64,000 nt of DNA, from NCBI GenBank assembly GCA_036971715.1, contig JAVHJL010000002.1, positions 4,496,501 through 4,560,500 on the forward strand. The letters are read 5' to 3'. The translations under genes and the position numbers were made by a program. This document shows, one piece after another, positions 22,698 to 35,200 of this stretch (positions are counted from its first letter, which is position 1; each line of letters starts with the position of its first letter). The notes under the pieces were generated by a model. That model was not told where the DNA came from, made no database searches, and saw only the letters and a program-made list of their open reading frames with translations. Source of the stretch: Arthrobotrys musiformis. Lineage: Eukaryota; Ascomycota; Orbiliomycetes; Orbiliales; Orbiliaceae.

Positions 22698-23620
22698 ATG
22701 CAGTTACAGAATATGGCCCAGCCTACAGACGCCGACAGGAAGTTTATGAAGATTGCGTTCGAGGAGGCGAAGAAGGGGTATGACGAGGGAGGGATTCCTG
22801 TGAGTTTTTCTAACTTCCTTTCATATATTAAATTTTAGTTTATGTTTATTTTTGCTATTTGGGTATATATAACGGCGAAGCCGGGGGATATCATCGGGGG
22901 TTCCTTACTACTATCTTCTGTAGAACACTTGATTGGGCTGGATATTTCCCGTCCTGCATGTTCTGCCTTTTGTGGTATTTTTGGCTGCTTCAACGCATAA
23001 ACCATAAACTATCTTATTCAAAAATAATCGACTATTAATCGATGTCTTTCAGATTTATATTTCTGTCAAGGGGATTTTTTTCCCCCGTGCAGTTTTGCGG
23101 CGGCTATTTCAAAGGGATATTATGGATTATTCTAATTTATATATATAAAAATATTACAGATCGGTGCGGTTTTAGTCTCCCCTACCGGAGAAATCTTGGG
23201 ACAGGGCCACAACCTTCGTATCCAAAACTCCAGTCCCGTTCTTCACGTATATCCCCCTTCTATTTCCCCAAATAACTACCAAATTTGGCAGAAAAATTTA
23301 ACAAAGAAGAAATATTTTTCTAGGCCGAAATCTCAGCATTACAAACCGCCGGCCGCCTCCCGGCGTCAAAATACCAGAATACGACGATGTATACCACCTT
23401 ATCCCCCTGCAGTATGTGCACAGGCGCCATACTGCTGTATAAAATATCCAGGGTGGTGATCGGGGAGAATAAGACGTTTGTGGGGAGCGAGGATTGGTTG
23501 GGGGTTAAGGGGGTTGAAGTTGTGGTTATGGATGATGAGGAGTGTAGGGAGCTCATGGGGAGGTTTGTGAAGGAGAATCCGGGGGAATGGGGGGAGGATA
23601 TTGGCGAGGAGGGGAAGTAA
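22698..23620 (+). CDS. FCY1: Cytosine deaminase
   Basis: Three exons (22698-22799, 23160-23246, 23324-23620) give 161 aa; yeast Fcy1 has 158. The enzyme hydrolyses cytosine to uracil and ammonia for pyrimidine salvage in the cytosol, and also converts 5-fluorocytosine. Zinc ligands and the catalytic Glu are visible: H-A-E across the second exon junction (NSSPVLH joined to AEISALQTAGRLP) and PCSMC in TTLSPCSMCTGAILLYK. The C-terminus (PGEWGEDIGE) matches the family. All joins are phase 0. The first intron is 360 bp, long for this gene set, and begins GTGAGT right after the GGIP residues of the N-terminal helix. The coding strand is G-rich at its 3' end. I am sure of the family, and fairly sure of the exact exon edges. 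Confidence 0.93.
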
Positions 23621-24816
23621 GGGTTTTGGGGTGGTGGTATTATTGTGTAATGCGGTTGAGGATGGAGCTACTATAGGGTCTCTTTGTGCGGACTGGGTGG
23701 ATTTATAGATTTATCGGGGTATTTTGTATGGGTATTCCGTCTCGGTTCGAGACTAGGACTATATATACCTAGGTAGCTAGTATTTGTTAGTCCGCGGTTT
23801 TTTTATACTAAAGTATTAACGGGGTACTTAAATCAATCAGTGTGTCAACGAAAAGGACCGTTGATATAGTAATATGGTTGGTATGGGTAGGGTCCCGTTT
23901 TTTAAAAATATTTCAAATTTAGTATTGGCTTTCCATTGTAGAGATATTGACAACCGTGAAGGGCAAAAGTACACCGCGACTGCTGGAAGCTACTGTGGGT
24001 ACAACAAAGGCTTTGACGAGCTTTGTATCGCTCAAAAGGCACGGGATGCGATATCTCCAACTTTGACTATTCTGTCAAGCCGAGCCAAAGCTCCTTAGTC
24101 CAACTTGGAAATCGTTCAAGTTACCGAGCTTACGGTCAAAGTCAGGCTACCGAGCTTGGGGGCATTGGGTTTCATTAAGCTTATTATGTATTAGTCGGAA
24201 TCAATTCAGATGGCCTTGTAGAATTCTAGAAGCGAACTTTGGGGTTATCTCATAGAAGTATATATATGTCTAGTTGTTAACAGCCCTTTCCATCCATTCC
24301 TTTCATTTATTATAGTCACACGAGCGTGCATGGGAATGGTGAAAAGCTAATATTCCAGAATACTTCAGGATATTCGATTCAAGCTGCACCGCCGCATCGT
24401 TCCGGAGACTTCTAACGAATTACATGCCCAGAATCAAACCCTCCACGTCTCCATCGAATTAAAGGAGTAACACGTATTCAGCTGATGGACCTTTTGTACG
24501 TACATCCATTGGCAAGTGTGAGTCAGCGGAGATGTGGGATTTTGGCGGAAAGCACTTGTGCATGCCATGAATTTGGCAGGGGTTATGTCGCTGACATTCG
24601 TCAGAGGACTTCTTGCGGGAAACATGTGTAATCTAAATTCATAGTCTCAGCTGGAGCTTTACAATACCGTGCGATTGCATCGGTGATACATAAATCCCCT
24701 GGTGTCAATGCCCCAGTTCACGCTTTTACATTCTACTTGTATAGATCATCTTCAATATCTTCTTGGCTGGCGATAGTTCATAGCCACGATAGAGTCAACT
24801 AAATCGAATCTAAAGA
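23621..24816. other. Intergenic between FCY1 and F-box gene
   Basis: A short frame at 23874-24098 has no domain. The stretch 24075-24170 contains several GAGCTT/CCGAGC motifs. A TACCTAGGTA palindrome lies at 23766-23775. No gene is supported. Confidence 0.4.
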
Positions 24817-26097
24817 ATGGCGTCGCTACTCTCCCTACCGCAGGAGCTTGTAAATATGATATTTAGCGATCTACCGCCTCGCTATCGAGCCCCCCTCATC
24901 GGCAAGATGCGACTGGTCTCCAAAGACTACAACGACAGGTTCCAAGACCTCTTCTGGTACACGCTCTGTCAAAACTTTCGTATCAATTTAACCACCGCGG
25001 CCTTCAACCGTCTACTGGAACTGATAGAGGATTCCAAATCGAATGGTATGCAATTAGCCACTCGGATACGGGGTATCACCATCTGGTCCAGGTTCAACAA
25101 CCGACTCGGAGAAAGCTACGATCAACTCCTCCCCGTCCTCATAAAAGTCTTCTCATCGCTCCATAATCTCCGAAGTATCGAATTCACCCACGAGGTCTCC
25201 GTAAACTCATCGGCGTTCGACTATTGGAAACCAGTCATGGACGCTTTGATCGAATCCAAAACCACAACAATAGAATCCATCAAAACTCCCTGGCAGGAAT
25301 ACTGTAACAACCTGGTAATCCCGGCGTCGAAATTCAAGCTCTCGCCGAAACAGCTCGCGCGGTATCAAGCTACCTTCTGTAATCTGAGTTCGCTGCATAT
25401 TTCAACCGCCATACAGCGCGAATGTCCGGATTCGATGAGGCCCTTTTGGACCTTCGTGGCAGCCCTCGGAGGCGGACTCGATAATCTTACCGTCACGGTT
25501 TCGAATTCTACAAACTACGCGTCGATGGCGGAGGCGGCTTCGGGGGACTTTATGCCTCAAGGACTATTCACCCTACCTCGCTTGAAGAGGCTTCAATTGA
25601 TAGGTGCCCCCGTTACAATCAGGGGCCTGAAGGGGCTCCTTAAAATAGACAGCGTGGAGGTATTATCCCTCACCGACTGTCGTCTCAAAAACCCGGAAGG
25701 CGACTGGTTTGAAGTACTCCAGTTTCTCAGGGACGTCAAGCTGCTGTACGACCCATTGTTTAGGGAGGACTCGCCCAACCTCTGGGTTTCTGGCGGGAAG
25801 CATTGCGTACAGAAACTCAAAAATAAGAAGGTCCCCGTTACGTTGAGAAATCTTCGGAACGAAATTAAGGCTAGTAAGCCCATGGGAGTTCAGGGTGGCA
25901 TGGCCAACGGGTGGACTAGAAAGCGGTTGACTATATTTCAAAGACTCCAGCTCGCATGGCGTTGGTATAAATACGAGGCTGAAAAACTTCCAACGGCTGG
26001 CTTTGGCGATGCCGAGGCCCAGGAGGTGAAAGATCAGTACGATGAAATAGTTAGCCAGATCCGAGCTGCAGGGGAAGGGAGGAGTATAAGAGGTTAA
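24817..26097 (+). CDS. F-box protein (orphan substrate domain)
   Basis: An intronless 426-aa protein. The N-terminus MASLLSLPQELVNMIFSDLP, followed by MRLVSKDYNDRF, is a typical F-box (residues about 1-45), the Skp1-binding module of SCF ubiquitin ligases. The rest has leucine-spaced stretches (LHNLRSIEF, LSSLHIS, LPRLKRLQLIG, VEVLSLTDC), which suggest irregular leucine-rich repeats that would hold the substrate. The C-terminal 100 residues are charged. Many fungal genomes carry families of such F-box/LRR-like genes with unknown targets. ATG 24817 starts the F-box directly. It is convergent with NPL4, with 448 bp between the stops. Confidence 0.8.
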   Translation: MASLLSLPQELVNMIFSDLPPRYRAPLIGKMRLVSKDYNDRFQDLFWYTLCQNFRINLTTAAFNRLLELIEDSKSNGMQLATRIRGITIWSRFNNRLGESYDQLLPVLIKVFSSLHNLRSIEFTHEVSVNSSAFDYWKPVMDALIESKTTTIESIKTPWQEYCNNLVIPASKFKLSPKQLARYQATFCNLSSLHISTAIQRECPDSMRPFWTFVAALGGGLDNLTVTVSNSTNYASMAEAASGDFMPQGLFTLPRLKRLQLIGAPVTIRGLKGLLKIDSVEVLSLTDCRLKNPEGDWFEVLQFLRDVKLLYDPLFREDSPNLWVSGGKHCVQKLKNKKVPVTLRNLRNEIKASKPMGVQGGMANGWTRKRLTIFQRLQLAWRWYKYEAEKLPTAGFGDAEAQEVKDQYDEIVSQIRAAGEGRSIRG

Positions 26098-26545
26098 TCC
26101 TGATGTTAAGTATTGAATGCTCCGTTGAGGTTGAACAGGAGGTATTAAGATGGAAAAAGAAAGCTTGATAGAGCAGATCTATACGTTAAGATGGAAAGGA
26201 TATCATGTATACCGCTCTTGCAAATAGAGATGTCCCTTTTTTCCATCGCACAGACGCAACCCGATTTAATTTCAGCCCGAATGCTAGTTACCACACCTGC
26301 CCACAGCGAGCTCTTCGTCCATTATCATGCAAAATTTTATTCTCCAAGCCCACCATACCTAACCCAAACCAGTCCAATCCCAATCCCACCGCTCCGTAGC
26401 AATGAATTTATGAAATGAAGTTCAAAGTATTCAAGAAAAAAGGACAGCCGGTCGCCCGAAAATCGAAGGAAATGATTGTTTGAAAAAGAAAGTAGGACGA
26501 AGAGGCGAAGGGGGACGGGTTTCGACCCGATAATAGGGAACAAAA
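26098..26545. other. Convergent intergenic region
   Basis: Nothing supported between the stop codons of the F-box gene and NPL4. Confidence 0.5.
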
Positions 26546-28881
26546 TCACGGCATAGAACTACCTGGCGGGTTTAGACTAACCCGCCTCATCTTCTTCGTC
26601 AATACTCGTTCCTCACTAGTAACCGACTCCAGTCCCGAATCTTCGCTTGCCCCACTGCCTGTCCCCGAACTAAGCACACTTTTCTCAAAGTTTTCTCTCA
26701 CGGCCTCTCTCGCCACACCCCCCAACCTCTCCCCTTTCCCATGCAGTGAGTGTTGAACCTGCATCCCACCGACTCCATCTACGAGCCCGCTTACTCCGTC
26801 ATCTCCTTCATCGTCAAACCTCCTCTTTCGGCTAGCTGCGGCAGCGGTACTAGGCAGGAATTGGAACGGCAGAGCAGTACTAGACGACGAAAGGTACTCA
26901 CCGCTTTCTTGTAAGATCGTGAGTAGTGTTGCCCAACCGCCGGTCTGGGAAAGTGCAAAGCCGTCGTTGAGATCATGTTCGGTTGCGACTTTCGCAAGGA
27001 GGCGTTCTTCATCCTGTTGAATTTGTTAGAATAGATCTAGAGAAAATACTAACTGCCTACGATTGCGATCTTTTGTCGTGGTCTGCTTGCAAGGATTGAA
27101 ACGCACCTTATCCAAAATACCAATGTTGTGTAAGAAGCAGAGTAGGTGAAAATCGCTGATTACGTCGACACCAACTTCACCCCCCTTACCAACGCCCAAC
27201 TGCCGTGCCACAGCCCTTATATCTTGGACCACCCCGACTGCTTCACGATTCTCGATAGGGAAGGCGCCCGAGGAAGCAATGAAAGTTGGCTTAGTCTCCG
27301 TGGGGAACCCGTGAGTTAGAGTGACGAGCAAGTAATCAACCGGAAATGCTGGCTTGGCATTTTCTTGGATTGACGCCCCGTATTCGTTGATCCGTCGATA
27401 GAAGACTTCAGGTATGTATCGCGACGGAGAAGCTGCGTCATCTTTGTCGTCTTCGCTCCTCACGAGCATTAGCCCTGGGTCCGCAGAGGATTCGATAATG
27501 TCCGCTCTAACCATCTCTACGGCCGTATTCGATGCTTGGTAAGCAAAAATATCAATACCGCCATCCGGATTGCCGGAGACTACGCATGTGATGAAGTTAC
27601 TGCCAAAGTACCCGGTATCCGAAAATTTGCTGGGGTGGGGATGATCGGCTTGAAGCTTCGCTGCAAAGGCAATTTCAAGGGAAGATAGAAAGTAGGAGTC
27701 GATGTGTCGTTTACAAACGACAGTGCTCTTGCCTGTACCGTCGTCCGTCAGGTCTGTGAAGATAACACCAATCTTTCGCAAACCACAGAGGGCCGCGACT
27801 TCGTCAACCGCTGTACTATCCCAAGGGAGAGTTAGGGCTATGCCATCACTTTCACAGCGTTGCGGTGGCTCATATATGGCTTCAACAACAGCTTTAATGC
27901 CCAGCGGGACTTCAGGGTATGGTGCATAACGGCCGTAGAGGTAACCTAAGCGCTGGGAACCGCTTCGGCGCCAGAAGTCGAGAAGGGTGTTTATGAGGCC
28001 TGGGTCGGAGAATTCAACATGGTCTACCATACGAAAGTCCTGTTGCTGAAGCGTTATTGCCGAAGGCTGGCATTTCGTGCAAATGCCTGCCGGCCAGGCC
28101 GGGTGGCCGTTAGGACAGTTGGGCTTGACGCGGAAAAAGGGTTCGGACAGAGGTGGCATGTATGAAGATTTAAGTTCTGGTTTGTTGGTCGCCGTGTTGA
28201 TTTTGCGGAGGTGGGAATGGAATGAAAGATGCTTTATTTTCTTTTCGGCTAGGTATTTCGCGTCGTACGGCTCTAGAGGCATACAATAGTCGCACATGCC
28301 CTTGCCACCGTGACGGCACATTTTTTGATCTTTCGGCCGGTGAATTTTTCCATCCTGCTTATCGAGAATTTCATCAACGGGGTCCGGTGTTATCGTCTCC
28401 CAAGGGTTTAGCTTTGTAGATGTATGCGAGTTCGTAGTGTATGTATAGGATTCGGAAACATCCTCTTCAGGTTTGACAGCTTTGCCGGAGATACGATTCG
28501 CCGTCGCACTGCTTACAGTCCCATTCGTAGAAGCGGTTTCGTAGGATAGGAAGAGCATATCGCCATGGCTAGTTCATGTTAGGACAGGACAGTCTTGCGT
28601 GGATATATTATGGCAAACCTACTTAAGTCCAACATCTTTGACTGGCTGACCTGTCAAATCTCTTAGTGTACGAGTTGACCCGTTCGCCGGTTTATCCGAA
28701 AGTAATATCGACTGGCTATCGATGGTTTTAGGGAGAACTTCAAGAAGCTATTCAAATTTTAGCAAACGGTCAGCATAGCCAGGGAAATGCGAGATACTTT
28801 GTGGTAAAGAACCGATATATCATCGGTAGGCTGGACTTCAATCCTGAAGGTGCCATCTTGGCACCTGAATCTCAGAATCAT
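26546..28881 (-). CDS. NPL4: Npl4, Cdc48/p97 ubiquitin-recruitment cofactor
   Basis: Four exons, complement of 26546-27013, 27107-28568, 28623-28747 and 28798-28881, give 712 aa. The N-terminal ubiquitin-like fold that binds Cdc48 starts [16 protein letters not shown] and ends GLNHGDMLFL (residues 1-80). The zf-Npl4 region has [12 protein letters not shown] (about 155-167) and [16 protein letters not shown] (about 221-236). The long MPN-like Npl4 domain follows ([23 protein letters not shown]). Npl4 with Ufd1 brings ubiquitylated substrates to the Cdc48 unfoldase, for example in ER-associated degradation. Like other fungal forms it lacks the C-terminal NZF finger of animals; instead it has a low-complexity tail with a basic RKRR patch. 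Introns are 50-93 nt. The first intron of 50 nt is near the lower limit. Confidence 0.95.
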
Positions 28882-29586
28882 GGTAAGATTTGATCAAAGG
28901 ATTGGAATCGCGTAAGATCCGAGAGAATGTTTGTGAAGTTCAAGCAGGAAAAGGCGTGGTCTCGGTGACAAGGCTGATGGGAACGCGTAGGCTTTGGATT
29001 AGTCAGAAAAAGCAGAAGTGCCGTACCGGATGGTGGATCCTTCTAGACGGTTCTTTGTGTACTGTGCTGAATTCAAGGGCTAGTCTCTGTTTGGATGATG
29101 ATGATTATGATGATGATGAATGGTGATGGTGGTTGTGATGGCTGGAGCTGTGCTAGCTGGTGAGTCTGTTGACGACGTCAGTTGGCCAGGTCGTTCACCA
29201 GCCACAGCGGGGCACCATAATGCACCGCCACACACACCGGCCGTGCACTCGAGCTCCCTCGCGGCGGGCTGCATAGTGCAAAGACAATTTATTTGATAAA
29301 ACTAGCCTCGGATTCTGATAAAACACCAAGAAAGTACTACAAGTTAATACGCACAACTTAGGTAGTATATAATATATTCTAATACATATGCATTCGATCC
29401 AAAGTGATTCGACAGTACGTTACTCCCTCCGACAATATTAATGCACCCCATATGCATATCGACCCATCATATGATCATATAAATTAAATATATTACGGTA
29501 ATATATTCAAATTGTGATATTCAAATTAAACCACGTCGTGCACGCGGATGCCCGCAGCTCCTCCAAATTCGTAACGCACGTAGTAA
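28882..29586. other. Intergenic, NPL4 promoter side
   Basis: Includes a GAT-rich imperfect microsatellite at 29094-29140 and AT-rich DNA around 29380-29520 with repeated CATATG and ATATTA motifs. No gene is supported. Confidence 0.45.
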
Positions 29587-30592
29587 TCATTGCCATTTAG
29601 CTATATTCCCCTTCGATGGCGCAAAATACCCATTACTTGGGTCGAGGACCCTAGCAAGCCCCCCGTAACTTGAAGTTTCAAGGCCAAGCGTCTCTGAGTC
29701 TTGTGGTGCCGGTAGTATGGCAAGCGTATCGTCTGCAAACCGAAGCGGAGGTCTAGGATCGGTGAACCTCAAGGTGCTTCCGCCCCACCGCCAATGATAA
29801 CCCGTGTTCTGGGCCCGAGCCGAGACGGGGATGGAGTCGAGTGCGTTTTGATAGTCTGTAACTGTCGCGGTCGTGGAGGTGGCAACAGGCTGGATCAAGT
29901 TGACCGTACAGAAACATGCTGCATATATACCTTTCGTTAGCGCTCAAGCATGTACTAGGGTTGATGAGATTTCGTTGAGATTATATATATCGGGCTTCAA
30001 TAATACCATAAAATAACGAGCATTTCTTCACCGTTTTTGGTCCACAGTTCGGGGTCCCTTTAGGGTTCCTTATAATCCTCCCTTCCTCGTCACATCGACA
30101 CCTTTTGCATCCGTACTGAGTATCCCGTATCCATAATAGCGCCTTTTGACGGCTCTCAAATTTTGAATAATCCGGCCAGTCTTCGATCTTGAACTCCGGA
30201 AAGTCGGGGTGATCCCACGGACGAAGGTTGTACACGTATGCGGGCTGGTTACACCGAACAAATAGTCCCTTTTCGTCGTAGAAGAACGATGCGGGGATCG
30301 TTTCCTTTCGTACCAAGCCGGAGCTGGTTTCGCTGGCCTTGCCCCCCAGATCACCCGGCTCGGTCACAGTCGGAGCGCCCCCCAAGTTGCTAAACGCGCG
30401 GGCAAATTGATGAAGCTGCTCCGCCGTGGCCTGGCGTTTTGATACGCCGGGAGTACCTGAGTCGACAATGCCCAAAGAGGGTTTACCACTAGTGCCCCGA
30501 GTGCCCGGTCCGGTAGGAGAAGATTGGACTATCGCCCCTGCTGTCACAAACATGCATAAGAGTAGCTTTCCGATATGGAGAGATGACCACAT
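29587..30592 (-). CDS. Putative secreted protein with Kex2-like site
   Basis: Two exons, complement of 29587-29918 and 30007-30592, encode 305 aa. The join (donor GTATTA, branch GCTAAC, acceptor TGCAG) restores the frame. I start at ATG 30592 (MWSSLHIGKLLLCMFVTAG), which gives a signal peptide of about 24 residues; the longer frame begins with GTG. A dibasic KR in GVSKRQATAEQ about 55 residues in resembles a Kex2 processing site, suggesting a propeptide. Cysteines cluster around the exon junction (CKRCRC, NCGP, KKCSLF, CFC), consistent with disulfides. The C-terminal exon is neutral and Tyr/Gly-containing. No domain is recognised; it could be an effector-like or ribonuclease-like small secreted protein, but nothing fixes a function. 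Confidence 0.65.
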
Positions 30593-31919
30593 GATTCTAG
30601 CCACAGATGTTGATTCGCAAGGGTATTACCGACACTCTGGAATGGGAGCGAAAGTAAATAAGAACAATAAAAGGATAAAGTCGGCAATACGTGCAGGTTG
30701 AGAACTATATATATGGCAACGGATATCTGGATGTAATACTTCAAGCTCGAGAAGTATATTCAAGCGATGCACATAAGGAAGTACTTCGAAGTCAGTTACA
30801 AGGCGACGTGGTGAATAATATGCAATGAAGGTATATACGAGATGGGCGTATCATCAGTCCGGGACCCCATATCTTATAAGCTTTTCTGACACGCACATGG
30901 CACTGTTTTACCAGCGCTCGAAATATCATTCCCGTAAGGTCAGCGGGATCCTAGGAGCCCCAGCCTCCCCCCTCTAGATACCTCTGAAATGAAGAAATCC
31001 ATGCAATATAGGGAAACGCACTATTTATAAAATTAGACTCCCAGTTGGTGGAGAGGGTATTGTGTCACGTTGAAACTTCCCCGACTTAGACGCTTCATAA
31101 TCCGTTATAGCAAGCTCATAACGTTAACTACGGCCTTCAAAGACCTACATATACCACTCTAGTAAAAGTGTTGCATTTATGTTGGATGTTGTGGTGGCAT
31201 AGACAACCGCATTCGAGGCCGGCCCCTTCGAGCTGTCGAGTTTTCGAATTCATACGCACGCTGTAGCGGATTCGGCACGGATAAGTGCATACTCAACCTT
31301 CTAATTCGAGGGGGAGGCGTCCTCGAAATATTGACACTGGGCTCGAGTGCTCCGCTCCGAATTGATATACTACTTTAGGTGGTTGAGTTTACTTGTGGAC
31401 TGGACGTTGAGACTACTTGGTACTTCCGAACTCTCGATGATAATTGAAAGAAGGCTGCGCATACATATGCTATACGACCGACGGGAAGAGAGAGGAGACA
31501 GGGAAAGCAAAAAAAAAAAAAAAAAAAGAAGGATATCTATGAGTGGTAACAGGAAGAATAAATACGAGCCCTGAGACGCCATCTATGCCACAAACAAGCT
31601 GAACTGGTGGGTATAAGATTTTGCAACTCAAACACCATGCCTCTCGCGAAAACACCCCTAGTCTATAGTTTTGGTGCAAGAATAGAGCTAAAAGAAACTG
31701 GAAACAGAAATGGAAATGGAAACGGAAACAGAAAGTAAAAGGGAAAGTCGGGGAAACTTAAAAAAAAAAAAAGAGAGAGAGAGAGGGGAGGGGGAAGGAA
31801 GAAAGAAGGAAGAAAGAAAGAAAGAAAAAAAAGAAATATAACTCTATCGATGGCCCTCGGCCTCATTTGTGTTTGAGCTGCCGGCTGATGACCATACACC
31901 CTATAGCACTTCTCCAGCT
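30593..31919. other. Intergenic, purine-rich tracts
   Basis: Contains A19 at about 31510-31528, a GGAAAC/GGAAAT tract (31695-31735) and GGAAGAAAGAAAG-type repeats (31770-31835). ORFs over these are low-complexity shadows. No gene is supported. Confidence 0.45.
30705..30714 (-). promoter_or_regulatory. TATA-like box of secreted-protein gene
   Basis: The motif TATATATAG, read on the minus strand, lies about 115 bases upstream of ATG 30592. Confidence 0.35.
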
Positions 31920-32254
31920 TTATAAATGTAGCGAAAGGAGGCTCCACGTGCTGGGAAAGGCCCTGTCCACATCGTTGATCACTCTCACGATGTTCTCGGC
32001 TCTTCTCGAATCACCTCCTTGCTCCAGGAGCCCATCCGTAAATGCAGGCTGACCGAGCCATCGGTCCATCGCGTAACCTAGCTCGGTTCGGGTCTGTTTC
32101 TGCTGTTGGGGTTGTGGTTGGCCTTGCACTTCACCGCTAGCATCTGTCTGGGGGTATATGTTAGCTTAATTAATTCGATCGGAGTGGGGGCAAGCTGATC
32201 AGGCTGGAAACTTACATCGGAAGGTTGTTGGCCTTGCATTGGAGGGGTTGGCAT
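31920..32254 (-). CDS. Small two-exon hypothetical protein
   Basis: Exon 1 (32216-32254, 13 codons, MPTPPMQGQQPSD) and exon 2 (31920-32147) are joined over a 68-nt intron with donor GTAAGT, branch GCTAAC and acceptor CCCAG. Both exon ends are phase 0, and the product has 88 aa. The N-terminal half is Gln/Pro-rich. The C-terminal half looks like a small folded helical segment (ELGYAMDRWLGQPAF, then ENIVRVINDVDRAFPSTW). I recognise no family. The clean splice signals are the main support; expression is unproven. No signal peptide is seen. Confidence 0.6.
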
Positions 32255-35200
32255 TTTGGAAATTGGTGTGTAAAAGGCAGTGGGCCTTAATTTGAAACTA
32301 CTTGGTATGATGATGTAATGAAACCAATGTTGGTCTTCAATGCAATGTACCAGAGGAGACGGTAATAGGACAGGTAGTAACTTTTGTTTATTGATTCGTT
32401 GGTAACTACTTAGGGAAACGCTCGAGAAGAAACCTTTGCTTTTGGGCTTTTTCAAATCAAGGCTTGCACGAGGACTTGAGAGTGCTACTCTTATATACTT
32501 AGTCGTGGGCTGACTTATACCATTGATACCCTCTTGAAATCCATAATCAATAAAAAAGAGGAACCAAACTACAAACTCGGTGGGTGGGACAAAGCCGAAC
32601 ATTCGAACAGAAGGGATTGCTTCGTTCCACGAACATTTTGCAAATAGCAGGGAAGGTTGGGTTTTGCTAGCCTCAAGGCCGTGCGGTTTGCTGTCTTGGT
32701 AGACATTTCTCGGGACCGTGCATGGTCATGCATTCAATGTTGAGTTTGCACTATACCTTTTGTAGAAGCTAGAAAGGACTTATTCCGGCGAACACATAGA
32801 GGGGGCTGTAGTCAATCATTTCGAGTTCTCCCTTAAATTTTTGATGAGCTAGTCCAGATTGCTAGTAACTGAAGCGCGAAATCTAAGACAGCTTCAAACG
32901 TGATGCTGTTCGAGTTGGATTTCTGAATTTAATGGGGACTTTTGAAGCTTTCAGGCTACACGTTCATCTGGAATGAATTCGAGCCTGGTTTTCCGGACAA
33001 TCTAGGGTCTGACGGACAAAGCTGGCGGTTCAGAGGGGGGGGAGAGTGAGAATGATCCAACCACCTGGACTGGGATTGGTCTATTGGTGCTGTGCCGCGG
33101 TCCTGCAGGAAAAATCGGAACAGACACAGGTTGAAAACGACCAGAGAGGTCAAACTTCACCGCGACAAACACACACATCCCCTTTGAACGCAGTGTTGTA
33201 ATGGGAAAGCTGGTGAAACTCGAAGGTCAAGGAGCTCCGTGTTTGCCCATCGAAAATCCTCCTGTTCTCCGCAAAACTAGCTCGTTCCCTTTTTTTTGGC
33301 GGTTCACGCCCAGCAAGGCTGTAGGACGGAAAAAAAAAAATGCCTGGACCTTGTATCCCAGACGGAAGATATTCTCATCGAAAGGCTTAGCCCTTCTGAG
33401 CTCGCTAGCACTTAGTCTGGGTACACGGCCAACTTGGCCGTTATTTCTTTTACAGATCCTTCACCCGGGACGATGACCACCTCAAAGGCTTGGAGCATTC
33501 CAATGTGATCTGTGTTACGGCAGTATACCCAAATTGCCAAACGTATGTCCTTGCATTCTGCGTGCAGCCGACGGCTCGCTATGCTAGGTCTTTAGGCCTA
33601 GGTTTCATACAAGATGCAGGATTAACCCCCACCCTTGTAGAAAACTTTCCAGGTGATTATGCATTGCTTTCCATACCCACCAAAAGTCCCTTCATAGGGC
33701 CGGCTGCAACACCAAGCAGCCCTGCTAGCCTGGCCATATCCATCGACCGCGAGGCTGCATCAATGATAACCAAGTTTAGTGATTTGCTGTGGGTGGTCAG
33801 TTTGCTTAGGTATAGAAGTCGGAGCGCAGAAAAGAAGGAAAGGGGCCTGGAAGGAAAGGGGACAAGAAATAATGGGGCGTTAGTACTCAGCCGTGGGGCA
33901 ATGCACTCCCAACACCTCTGCCTCAGGAGCGCCTGGTCTCGAGGCTATAGATCCCAACACCCCTATCATGCAGCGTCGCGGTGTCATGTGTATGTGGCGG
34001 CATGCTGTGGCACTACGTATACCCAGAAATATTCTGATATTCTGGCTAGGCTGCGGTGGTCGCTTTGTTGTGTAGGGTGTATTTGCTCGGGCTTCTTCAC
34101 AAAATTTTCCACGTTTTAATGAAAGGGGATGGATCCAACGAATATCAACGTAGCAGAAATGATGCGCTTCGCGAAAATTTGGGGAGGTTTTACTAGCGTC
34201 GGTTGTTGGTGCAGGACCAACTTTGAATCTAGATATTGATGGAGATGACACTCTTGTGAGGCAACTTTGAATATCGATGCATGAATACACATGGAGATCA
34301 AGATGCGTAACATTTTTGGGATATGTGTTGAATGTTGGAATTTGGCGGCTTTCTGTGGCGCATGCACGTGTTCCCGTGACATGTGCTTGCATCTTTGTGG
34401 TAATCCCGTGGCTTGTGCTCGTGTGCTTATATAAGCGTTCAAGTAAACCAGTCACTTGACACTGAAATCCCTTGACCCAAATTCAACAGCCAAGAGCGTA
34501 GGACCATACAAAAAGTGGAGAATACATAAACTACCACCGCCTAAAAAGAGCGATGTTGCATTCGTATTTATTCAATCATAGCTTTTTTTGTAATTAATTT
34601 TTTGATTTGGGTCGCGGACGCCTTTCCTTATTATACACCCCGGAGTGAGGACATATTCGTCTCGGTGTTACCTTTGCGGGGTTCTTTATTTTATATATAT
34701 TTTTTAGGGGTACGCAATTTGGTATACACGGTTCATAGATGGTTTAGTAATCGGCTCCAATTTCTTGGGAGAAGTGGTAAGGAGTGTTTCTGCGAGATGT
34801 ACTGGTACCGATGGGTAGATGGATAGTAACAAGATGGCTGTGGTGATGGTAACATTGTGATACGATGCAGGTGTGTATGCACTTGCGCATACGTCGACGG
34901 GTGTACGCGTATGCACCTGTCGAATTATGCCGTGGTATTGGGAGAAAAAATAAAAATTAAAAATTAAAAAATTAAAAAATAAGGGGTGGTACGGAAAGCT
35001 TGAGCAAGCGAAAGGGGTTAAATCCGGCGTCGCAAGAAGGCGATTTTTTTTTGAGAAGAATTCACTGGCGCCGGCGCGAAAAAAAAAAAAAGCCGCACAC
35101 ACAGTTCAATGCAGGAAAAAAAAAAAGGTTTGGGGTAGTCGGTCTTATTAGCTAGTCAATATCACACGGTTGTCTGTCTCTGCTGACGTATGCGAGTTTG

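Noticed and set aside
33490..34455. Frames of about 200 codons on both strands
   Set aside because: They overlap each other antiparallel, have no domain, no typical start context and no splice partners.
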